NCBI GenBank assembly: GCA_014621425.1
Contig: JAANBB010000017.1
Span: 186,001 to 250,000 of the forward strand
Length of the DNA stretch: 64,000 nucleotides
Source: Cylindrodendrum hubeiense
Lineage: Eukaryota; Ascomycota; Sordariomycetes; Hypocreales; Nectriaceae
Reading direction: 5' to 3'
Every line of letters starts with the position of its first letter. Position 1 is the first letter of the stretch. Of this stretch, positions 47,601 to 57,503 are shown piece after piece. The notes beneath the pieces were generated by a model. It had not been told where the DNA came from. It did not search any database and saw only the letters and a program-made list of their open reading frames with translations. Position numbers and translations under genes: made by a program.

Positions 47601-48893
47601 CGATCAGCACGAAGAGTTCAGCGGCTGCCGTAGCAGCGCGGCTGAATGTCACCATGTGGGGGACGATGGAGTTGAGAGTCGAGGCGGCGATGATGACGGA
47701 GAAGAGAACGCTGTTCAAAATTCCGTTAGCTCATGTTCAGAAATCAGAGATCTTGTCAAACACTTACGTGAAAACTGTACCGATTTCCTCGACCTCTCCT
47801 CGAGCGATCATGGTAATACCCTGCCAGAAAGCCAATCCCATACCGGCGAAAATGACGAAATATTCACCACCAAACATGATGCCGTACAACAAGTTCTTCT
47901 TGTAGCCCAGGATTCTGGCGTCTTCTAGGAACTTGGTGTACTTGTCGCTCATCCGGGGTCCGAGACTGAAAGCGTGGGTGGTTCGCACACTGCCAAGGAC
48001 CGATTCGGCGTACGCGCCAGCCTGGGCGTAAATCTTCAGGACCTTTGTCTCAATGCCGGCGTCAATGCCTCCGGTGATGAAAACAATGATGAGAAGCGCG
48101 GGCAAAATGCAGATGAGGATCAGCGTCAATTTCCACTGGCTGACGAAGGCAATCACGAATGCGCCGACAAAGGTCGCGATGGCCTGGAAGATCTGGCCGA
48201 GCTTCTCGGACATGCCTGACTGGACGAGCCTGCCATTGGAGGTGGCTTGCATGGAGATGGAGCCTCCCTCGCCCTGGTCGAAGAAGCTCACCTCCTGTCC
48301 GAGGGCAGAGCGAAGGTATTGGTGGCGCAGGTTGCGGGTGAGGTTGAGGGCGACGTAGGTCAGGAGGGTCGAGTAGACGTAGGTCAAGACGAGTCGAGCG
48401 ATTCCGATGTAGACGTAGTACAGACTTGGCGGGGTCACTGATTAGCTGGTGCACTGCCAAGGAATCGGATTTGGAAGTGCAAACTCACGCGTATTTGGTA
48501 ACCTCCTCCATGTAGTTGTCGGGTGTCTCGTTGCTGTCGTTGCCGTTGGTGTAGTTGCTCATCAGGGAGATGAATTTTCCAATGACGAGGTTGACCATGG
48601 CGAGAGCGATACCAGAGCCGATGGCAGCGGCGATGCCGATGGTGAGAAGAACATAATCGATCGGTCGGCCGTAGTGAAAGACTCGCTGCGGGACGTCAGT
48701 ACAAGAGTCCCTACAGAACGATACTGGGTGAGATATCCCATACAATAAAGCTCGAAAAGCCCCCCTCTCCATCTTCCTCGGCCTCCTCCTCCGCGGGAGG
48801 GGCTACAGTCGATCCGGCATCGTTTTGGGAGTCTGCGGCGTCGTTTGTCGCAGAAACGGCCTGCTTCTCGATCTCGGTGACAGGGGTCGCCAT
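44672..48893 (-). CDS. Full-length ABC transporter, MDR/Ste6 (ABCB) type
   Basis: Seven exons, complement(join(44672..45376, 45429..45619, 45673..47380, 47431..47710, 47768..48424, 48489..48685, 48744..48893)), 1295 aa. It has two halves, each with six membrane segments followed by a nucleotide-binding domain. Walker A motifs are GPSGSGKST (429-437) and GASGCGKST, signatures LSGGQKQR and LSGGQRQR, and Walker B ILLLDEA in both. Such proteins export hydrophobic compounds, drugs or peptides at the plasma membrane. The N-terminus is acidic (EEEAEEDGEGG). The gene is divergent from a Zn2Cys6 regulator, 493 bp apart, which often means the regulator controls the pump. Confidence 0.95.
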
Positions 48894-49155
48894 CGTGTCG
48901 CAGTGAAGCCGCTGATTGTCGCGAAACGGGCGTCGAGGAGTCGGGCGCAAAGAAAGAGAAAAAGCTCGAGACGCGGCAAAAAAACAAGCGATGCTAGTTC
49001 CGGCAATGCCCCCGTTCTTAAATGCATTGATCGCACATGACAAGGTATGAACCCATTTCTAATTCGGACCCAGCGCAGCGTCATTCACGCCGAGAGTGCG
49101 ACCCGGCGATGGAGCGTTTGGTGGGCTCACATGCCGCGGCGGACCCTTGGGACGG

Positions 49156-49176
49156 CATCTCGGACGGTCCGAGATG
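49156..49176. promoter_or_regulatory. 21-bp perfect palindrome between the ABC transporter and regulator 3
   Basis: CATCTCGGAC, one G, GTCCGAGATG: two perfect 10-bp arms. Inside lies CGG-N5-CCG, an inverted pair of the half site used by Zn2Cys6 dimers. It is 263 bp from the transporter ATG and 211 bp from the regulator ATG. Confidence 0.6.
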
Positions 49177-49386
49177 GCGAGCCCCACCTCCGAGTTCGTG
49201 GGATGATGAAATGTGGATCGCCGCGTGCGCCTCGCGGCTTCAATTTTTCTTAGCCCACCAGCGACTTCGGCAGTCATCCCTTTCCCCTGTCTTTCAAAAC
49301 GGCAGCGGGGAGCAGCACGGAAGCGGGCCGGACTCGATAACTTCCGATCTGTGTCGCAGGACGATCCTCACGTCGACGTCGCCTCC

Positions 49387-51945
49387 ATGGATGCTGACGG
49401 GACTGACCCCGAAGAGACGGCCGACTTTGACGGCCAGTCGTTCCCGCTGCACATCCTCTCTGTAAGACCCGCCGCGTCGGTAGATAAAACGCTCAAGTGG
49501 CTGACTGAGATGAACAGTGCGAGCATTGCCGACATCGGAAGGTACCCATACTGCAGAGCAATGCCAAACTAGATGACCCATGGGCCGTCGTCGCTGACAT
49601 GTTGCCAGGTCCGCTGTGATAGAAGGGAGCCGTGTGGTCCCTGCATCCGCAAACAGATCCCTTGCGTCTTCCCAGCAGGCTTCAAACCTCGGGCACGCCG
49701 CCAAAGAGCCCTCGTGTCCAACTCGTAGTAAGTCCGGACAGTACATACTTGTCATGGCTCGTGCTGGGACTAATATCAGCCTCTAGCGAGGATAAGATTG
49801 ATAACATTTCAAGGAAGCTTGACCGGATCTGCTCGCTTGTTGACAAGAACGGACCTCCACCCACCCGCTCGCAAGATGGCCCACTCTCGGGCCAGTCCAA
49901 CTTCGTCACTCAAAGGACCCCAGGGTCGTACAACTCATCACCGGTGCAACATACTCAGAGCAGCGAAGATGCCTCCGGATCAGATTATGAGGGCGAGCTG
50001 TCTTTGACGGCTCATGCCACCTTTGCGACAAATTTCGCCCAACAGGCCGTAAACAACAACCACCCCCTGAAGATTTCGCCCGCAGTGACATCAAGTCTGG
50101 ATGCATTGCGCCGCACTCTTGTTACCAACGAAGACCGGAACGATAGATCTCGCGCTCTAAATGCGCAACTTATTTCGTCGACTGCTCTTGTAGATGGCTT
50201 CCAAATGCCGCCCATCAACTTGGCTATGGCCGCTGTACAAAGTCTAAGAAGTAAATATCTACCATTCTCGTTGGTTTCGCTACAAGTACTGATGCGTTAC
50301 TTAGGTTCTGCTCGAGCCAGGATTTTCTGTTGCCTCGAGTTCGAATCCGTCGGCCAATTTGTCGAGTATTTCTTCACAGTCTACTCCGGACAACCCTCCA
50401 TTGCTGACTTGATCATCGTCAACTGCAGCCTGGAGCGTCTCCTCATCGAGTATGGAAATTCAGAAACGGACGAGTCAAGGCAACGTGAATTTAGAGCGCA
50501 AGGTCTTTTATGTCGTCGAAACATGGAGTCCATTCTAGCCCGCCTACCTTTTAACCTCCCAATGAGCTTAGACTTTTCACTGGCTCTCCTCATGGCGGTA
50601 CGATACAAGTCTCGTTGACTATAGTTTCGATACTAACAGGGTTGCAGTCAACATACTACCTAGAAATAAGCAAACCGTCGATGGCGTGGAACTCTCTTGT
50701 CGCATCCTCTCAAATGGCACAGGCACTCGGCTTCCACCGGGATGTCCCCCTGAAGCCGGAAAACGCAGAGACACGAAGACGCAGGACAAAGCTTTTCTGG
50801 TGCATATTTTTGCTAGACAAGACCCTCGCGCTGCGGCTGGGTCGATCTTCTACGATTCGAGATTGCGACATCACGCTTCCTCGGATGGATTCCGAAACAG
50901 TCGCCGACGGACAACTAGACGCTGTGCTGCCCAAGTGGATCGACATTGCCATACTCCACGGCAAGGTCTATGACGATATTTACAGCCCCGGCGCTTTACT
51001 GCAGCCCGAGGATGTGCGAGTTACCAGGGCAAGAGCTCTTGCAACTGAAATGCAACGGGTCTTCGACGGAGAAAGCCCCGCTGAGGTAAGATCTCGCCAT
51101 TTTACTCATCTTTGGACACGAAAGCTCAATAATCACACGCAGGTTCGCTATCTTGATGTGCGGCGTCGGGCTCTCGGAGACTCAACGCATGAGCTTTTAA
51201 TGCGCGCCGACAGGATATCCTACTTGGCAGATTTAACCCTCATCTATCGCAGTATCCCCTCAGGGCCGTACTCCAGCTCTGCTTTCTGCGACGAGTGCAT
51301 TGCCACTGCAAATCGTGGCCTAGAGGAGCATAAGAAGTGCATCGCGCTCCTCCGAGATATAGAGGGCGATGTCCTAGAACTCTACATACAATGGTGCGTA
51401 AATTGTAGTCCCAGAGCATCAAATCTAGACTGCGGCGCTAACACATGTACAGGGCCCTACTTTCATCCCCCTTCGTCCCCTTTATCGTCATTTTCTGCCA
51501 TGTCATCGAAACATCCGCTCCCCTTCACCTGGAGAAACTCGCGGCTGTCGTCGAAACACTGCAAATGCTTCCGCCAGACTACCCTGAGGCATATAAAAAG
51601 CAGCTCCGGTTGTTCAAGCGCATGTACGATGTCGCGTGCAAGTACGTGGAAGTCGGAGCTAGCGTGCCTTCGGGACAGGCGCAGAGCAGGGGTCCGGAAG
51701 GCGGCTTGGAGGCATTCTTCAAAGAGGCGGGGATTGCACTACCGGGACAAACGCTGCCGATGCCTGATTCAGGTCAGCAGAACCCTCAGTTAAACCCTGG
51801 GGTCGGATTTGGGGTGGGAGGCATGGGCAGCATTGAAGGTACTGAAGAAGGTCTTGCATCAAATATGGAAAACCCCAGCTTTGAACTAGGGAACTGGTTT
51901 GATCAGAATTATCAAATTCTGAAAATGATGGAGGATGGAATCTAG
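49387..51945 (+). CDS. Zn2Cys6 transcription factor beside the ABC transporter
   Basis: Eight exons, join(49387..49461, 49518..49541, 49609..49727, 49787..50250, 50305..50597, 50648..51085, 51143..51393, 51453..51945), 718 aa. The zinc cluster only appears after splicing a 24-nt exon: CEHCRHRK from exon 2, then VRCDRREPCGPC and IRKQIPC from exon 3. A short coiled coil (KIDNISRKLDRICSLVDKN) and the fungal-specific domain (LEISKPSMAWNSLVASSQMA, then HRDVPLKPENAETRRRRTKLFW) follow. Introns 4 and 6 (54 and 57 bp) are multiples of three without a stop, so unspliced forms stay open. Probable regulator of the divergent transporter. Confidence 0.88.
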
Positions 51946-52149
51946 AAATTAATATACCCTCGGCTTGATTTAATCTTACAATTCGTACCAACAATTCCAT
52001 ATGATGGAAATATCTGCATGTCTTGTGTTTATCCATTTGTCAAGCCCGCGGCTCCAGGTACACACAGGGCATCGTGATACCAGTCAAATAGCCCTTCATG
52101 CGAGACAAATGACCCCAGCCTCTCAGCTCGTACATGCTTGCATGTTAGG

Positions 52150-53694
52150 CTATGTCTTGTTCCTTCCTTCCTCCAGAGACAGTTTTCTCGATCGAACCGC
52201 GGAGAATAGCAGCTCCGCAGCCTCCTCATCCTTTGCTTGGCAACGGCCCACGTCCGGTCGTTCAGGGTCTCGTTCGGTATGGTAGTCGGGATCCTGGCCA
52301 CCTGCAAGAGGCACACGTTTGTTGGGCGTGAAGTCGTACAGCGGCCAACACATGTGATGGAAATCTGCGTAGTCCAAAAAGCCCCTTCCCCTCTTTCGGT
52401 TCCTTCGTGTCGTGGCATCGTCTTCGTCGCTGAAGTCGTTCAGTTGAAATGAGGTCAAGGCTGGCATCGACTCGCGCAATCGATCGAGGACTGCGTACCA
52501 CCGTAGGTGAAAGAATAAACCAAAATCTGTCTCGCCTTCATCAATAAGACGCGACATGTTTTCCAGGGTTGGGTACCCTGCACCACTCTCCCTGTAATCA
52601 AGTTGCCCAAGGTATTGGGCACGATACAGAATCTTGCAACCGAAAAGCATCAGTACTTCAAGGCCTCCAGACACGTTTTGCTTCCCAAGAGATGCAATCC
52701 ACTGAGCCTGTCTCTCATGACTGAAGACAAAACTCGAAAGCGTCAGCTCTCTCAAACTGGGCAGCGCCGGCGTAATGGTCTCCAAGTTGACCTTTGGATG
52801 CCATCCCCAGTCGTCCGGAAAATCCAATTGTAAGGTTTGCAGGTTCTCTGCCATCGGTGCAATGAACCAGACCCGAGGCATCTGTTCGAAAAATTCTAAT
52901 TCTTTTTTGAAGTAGAATGGACCGGCTCGAATGTTCCGCGTAGTAGTAGTCGTGTTGATGAGACTGAAGTCGACAATGTTGCCTGACCCAACAACTGCTT
53001 CGTATGCCTTTGATTTCGCCACACGGGGGTGAAGACGCGTATTAAAGTCCCAAATGCTGAGCGACTTGAGACGGATCAGACCTGTTTCTGGTGCAACTCT
53101 CCGGCTGGCTCTGTATTTGCCTTCTGTGATGAGCTCCAGGGTCTTGTCAATCTTCGTTTGTCTCTCCGGAGACCATGTGCCAGCAAGAGACTCAAGGATA
53201 GTCTCGATCACCCCAGACCGGAAATCTATCACATCGACACTAATTCCGGGGTCAGGCTCATCGAAACGAAGCATGGGATGTTCGAAAAAGAACAGTTCGA
53301 GGGTTGTCAAGTTGCGGAAATGGGCAAGAAACGGCAGAATGTGCACGGCGCCCACGACGATTTCGAGACTAACTTTGTCCATCGTTCGGAAGTTGTCTTC
53401 GTTGTTCCCATCTACATTTGGGTAAAAGGGCAATGATTCTGTCACATCAGCAGTGCAAACAACACTTCGTACGTGTCGGTTCAGCTTCGTTGACTGCGCA
53501 ATGTTGATAAATCTTTGGCACTCAAGGTCGGTTCCATTAGTGCGGAGGTCGATTTCCTGGAAGAGCCATTCCGCAGCGAAGGGTTCGAGATAGTGGCTGA
53601 GATGCCGGGCTTTGGCAAGGGTCGGAGTGTCAGCAAAAGAGAACACCTTGCTGATGATCTCCGGGGGCAATGATTCCAAGCTGCCCAGCACCAT
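52150..53694 (-). CDS. F-box domain protein
   Basis: A single exon, 514 aa. The N-terminus is an F-box: LESLPPEIISKVFSFADTPTLAKARHLS (residues 5-32 region, quoted in parts), which would bind Skp1 in an SCF ubiquitin ligase. The rest has leucine-rich segments (NLTTLELFFFEHPML, LQTLQLDFPDDW, LRELTLSSFVF) in a loose repeat, as in fungal F-box proteins with a substrate-binding half. The target is unknown. It overlaps no other gene and lies alone between the regulator and a gene-poor stretch. Confidence 0.82.
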   Translation of the reverse strand: MVLGSLESLPPEIISKVFSFADTPTLAKARHLSHYLEPFAAEWLFQEIDLRTNGTDLECQRFINIAQSTKLNRHVRSVVCTADVTESLPFYPNVDGNNEDNFRTMDKVSLEIVVGAVHILPFLAHFRNLTTLELFFFEHPMLRFDEPDPGISVDVIDFRSGVIETILESLAGTWSPERQTKIDKTLELITEGKYRASRRVAPETGLIRLKSLSIWDFNTRLHPRVAKSKAYEAVVGSGNIVDFSLINTTTTTRNIRAGPFYFKKELEFFEQMPRVWFIAPMAENLQTLQLDFPDDWGWHPKVNLETITPALPSLRELTLSSFVFSHERQAQWIASLGKQNVSGGLEVLMLFGCKILYRAQYLGQLDYRESGAGYPTLENMSRLIDEGETDFGLFFHLRWYAVLDRLRESMPALTSFQLNDFSDEDDATTRRNRKRGRGFLDYADFHHMCWPLYDFTPNKRVPLAGGQDPDYHTERDPERPDVGRCQAKDEEAAELLFSAVRSRKLSLEEGRNKT

Positions 53695-56600
53695 GTCTGT
53701 GGTGGCAGGTCGGAGATGGGGACCCCGGCCAGGAGAAAGTATCGAAGTTGTGATGAAAGCAAAATAGTAGTTCGTAGAGTAGAGGAGGCCGTGTATTGGC
53801 TCTGGTTGTCGCTGAGGGGTGCAAGGTTGCGTGTTGATGAAGAGGAAGAGATTCGGAGAACGAGCTCAGAGCAGGGTGAGAACACGCAGAAGAACTAGAG
53901 AGCGCGCAATTTCTTCCAATGTTTTTGTGTGGAATTCTCGGTTGTCTAGGCATGGCGGCAAACGCGGCTGTGAATCACCGTGAGCTGTGGAAGGAGCCGG
54001 CAGAGTGAAGTAGAAGAAAAGATTGCGGTTGCGCACCGAACAGCCGAACAAAGAGGTGATTTTAAGTACAAGCCTGCCAGTATGCAAGACTTATTTATAG
54101 TTGACTATGTATGATTCTACAAATGTTTTGGTGTTCTTGTGTACTGGTGTTCTGATGATTTTCTCACTTTTTTTGTATGCACAGAGACCTGGACTCGACT
54201 CGACTCTCTTGGAACGATTCCACACGTCCTTTGATCAATTGTATACTTGAATTAGCTATGCTCAAGGACCCATGCTTGATGATGAGAAATAATTTTAAGA
54301 CCAACAAAGAATATCCTAGTCTTTGATGCCAACCAATATCCCCTGTACCACAGATGGTGTCAGGACAACATCCCGACAACTCACAGTCGTCAGTGGATTT
54401 CAGACCGGTTATAAGTTAGGTAGATGATAGTGGAATGGTCTGTGGATTTATCCTGGCCAAGAATCCGTGATTTAATCTAGAATACAACCCCATATCGTTT
54501 AAGGCGACATTGCGTCTGTTCATGGGCAGACTATCATAGAGGAATCCCACCCGGCATTTTTATCCCATCTGCCACACAACACCTTTGAGTCTTAAATCCA
54601 CACAGTACTTTTTGCCCTCACATGATTTTCCTCCACATGATTGCCCACCGTCTTGATTCTTCAATAGATCCTTTCCGGAAGTTGTCCAAGATGCTGCGTT
54701 AAATTCAACAGCGCAGATTCATCGGCGATAATGATGAGATATTCTCAGTTGCAGTAAAAGAGAGCAAGGTCGTGGCGGTAGACTTTTACCACTTGGTGCA
54801 ACCCTGGCAATGTTCTTCCACCTCGGTTTGTTAGGTGAATGAGTGCTCCACCACAAATCAGCTCCAGGGTTTGACAATTTCACTATAGTCACTCATGGAT
54901 GAAAAGTATAGGGGCATTTACTACGCAAAGGTAAAAATGGATAAAATCTCCACACTCAGCTTGAGATGAATATCTAAGCCATATCTACACGGTTGTTATT
55001 CAATCACGGCGAGAAGACTGGGAAAATTATCAACCCGATGTCTGAGAAATTCGTCACGGTTCTTGAAATGGGACTGAAGTGAGCATACTACTAGAGTGTT
55101 TGTACCTATCCCTATGAATGCTGCAAACCTCCACGTGCTAGAGTACCACCATGTATTCTTCTTTAACTCGTTGCACATCCCTGGAGTAACCAAACTGGAG
55201 GCCTACGACAGCCAAGGGGACATGTCCAGACACGAGAGCAACTCAAACTATACCTCTTGGATTCAAAAAGTGGCCCTGCTTGACTACCAGAATCTTGACG
55301 CAATCGAATGCTGCTTTGATATGGGAGACCTACTCAGTGCTATAATACTGCTGGCAACAAACCCCGGCCGACCCCTGTCTGTCTCCCCTTGAGCAAGTTC
55401 GGAGTGACCGCATCATCTTGTGGCTTTCGTGGATAGTGGCTGGCTGAACCGTTGATTCCAGGCCTGAAATGACTTCAACTAAGATACTTGCCTTTTTCAA
55501 GCGGCGTTGATGCGATGCGTGCCTGAGACACTCGCATTGACCAAGGGGCCAGAGTATACCACCATACAAGGACGAAGGATAAGCAGTAGCCCTTGATTGG
55601 ATGCCTCGGGCGGCTCAGATGCCTGTAGCCAAGGCGACTGTCACGGTTCTGGGCCGTTGTTCATCAGTTGCGCTAGTTGCGGCCCGCATCATGTGCCGCG
55701 GATGGATCCACCAAAGTCTGAGACATTTCAAGTCATGAGAGAAGCACAAGCTCCATCGATGCCCAAGGCGCTGAAGTGGCGGTTTTGCAACCGCCAAGGA
55801 CGAACCAAGTGATCCCGCAATAAAGGAACATGAAGCGACACTGCGCCAATAATCGGGAGACGGGAAGGGAACGTCCTCTCACACGCGAGGCACTCCATAA
55901 TGTGACAGGTCCAAAAACGTGCCCCTGAGGACCGCATTAGGAATGTGCAATTGAGCTCAATTGCGATTAAATCCGCGTCAATTATGGGATGGAATGCCTC
56001 ATCCCGCTGCGTTTCTTTTTTTTTTTTAGCTGGCTAGACTGAAGGTGTACTCACGCCTAAGTGAGAATAACGAGGAAGGGCTTACGCTCAGGCCATTGCA
56101 GTGTGCAGTCCGCTTAAGAAGCCAATACGAGAAAAAGGAAATCAGTAGTACTAGGACAATGCATCGAGTACTGTTAAAGTCTCTACTGTACCTCAGTAGC
56201 TATGTATCTCAGGTGTGGAAAATTCCAAATATTGGCAGAATACCGACCTGTCGCTTGGGGTCTGGAAAATTCAACTTAATTTGTATGCTTACCTGCTGTC
56301 ACTTTGCTTTGCATCTCTACGGGACGATCCGGCCTCCGGTAACCTACCAAGTTGACCATAGTACTGAGATATCGTCATATTTGGTACCACAGTCTATAGT
56401 GCTGGTGGTTTGTTTCCCAAGTTCAGGAAGGACAGGAAATGCAATTGCAAACTACCCTATATCTTGACCTGGTTTTGGCGTTGCTGTAACTGGACCCTGC
56501 AGGGAGCGTACGTCCTCTCCAAAAGGGCTACGGCTCTGGATAATTACATGCTGAGCAGGCCGCCATTTCTGACACAATCTGCCACGCACCCACGCGTCAG

Positions 56601-57503
56601 TATTTGGGTACGCTGTGGGGTAAGGGCCGAACCGAAACCCCCTGCTAGGCCCACTTCATGTCTTGCTTGGCAGTCTTTGTGATTCGAGCGTTCTTCACTC
56701 CAACATGCAGAGGCTGCTACATAGCGTCACTCCAGTTTCAGCTATCCAATAAACAGCCATCGGCAGTTCATCACATTATAGTTCCTGGCGCTCCGCTATA
56801 CCCTAATGGTATCTCTAGTTTCACACCTGAGTAGAAGTAGGGACTGTCGACTTTTATCAACCCCGCAGGTTTCACTCCCAATATGGCGCATGTGCCCAGC
56901 CATCAGTGTGTAGGTTCATGAAGCTCTATAATGTATCAATACAACATGGCTCAGCCTGGGAAATTTGAGACATCACGGAAGAATCCTAAGTCTGGAATAG
57001 TTCGAGGGAGAACGGGCTGAGCTATTGTTGCAAGGCAAGACACGGACTGTGGTGTGGCTAGCTGTTGTGATATACCCGGCAGTATGAGGCCAGCCATCCT
57101 GGGGTTACAGGTAAGTGAGGCTGGCTGAGGCTTGGTCTATTTCCTGTTCTGGTATGATGGTTTGTCAAGGTGTGGTCTGGATTGATCACTGGGGAGAGAA
57201 TTGATGAGGAGGCTTGGGAGACGACGTAGGAGGCGATCAGGAGGAGAATTGGGTGATCCATTTGAGATTCGCGAGAAAACCAGGAGACAGATGAGGAAAC
57301 AACGGATGATACGCCTCGACTGAGCATGAGATATAAAAGGATGGGTTACCAACCTCAAGAAAGGCCTCATCGCCACCTCAACTCATCATCATCTTCACCT
57401 CAGCTCATCATCATCTTCTAGTACTACCACCACTACCATCACCATCGCTACCGCTTCTAAACTTATTTGAAACTCCTCAATACTCTCATTATCCCCCTTC
57501 AAA
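53695..57503. other. Gene-poor interval upstream of the protease-fusion gene
   Basis: 3.8 kb with no supported gene, mostly A/T-richer than the flanks from 54.1 to 57.1 kb. It includes a T tract (about 56015-56027), and in the leader of the next gene two copies of a 22-bp CACCTCA...CATCATCATCTT unit at about 57374 and 57396. Confidence 0.45.
57331..57338 (+). promoter_or_regulatory. TATA box of the protease-fusion gene
   Basis: ATATAAAA lies 173 bp upstream of the ATG at 57504. The leader between them is C/T- and A/C-rich, so transcription probably starts about 30-60 bp downstream of the box. Confidence 0.5.

Noticed and set aside
46214..47908. Long plus-strand open frames opposite the ABC transporter
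   Set aside because: They mirror the codon pattern of the transporter exons and show no domain or splice logic of their own.
49213..49386. Earlier in-frame start for regulator 3
   Set aside because: The extra residues look like random translation of promoter sequence; the ATG at 49387 leads directly to the zinc cluster.
53695..57330. CRISPR-like or insertion-sequence structure in the gene-poor interval
   Set aside because: No regular direct repeats with spacers, no terminal inverted repeats and no transposase-like frame were seen.
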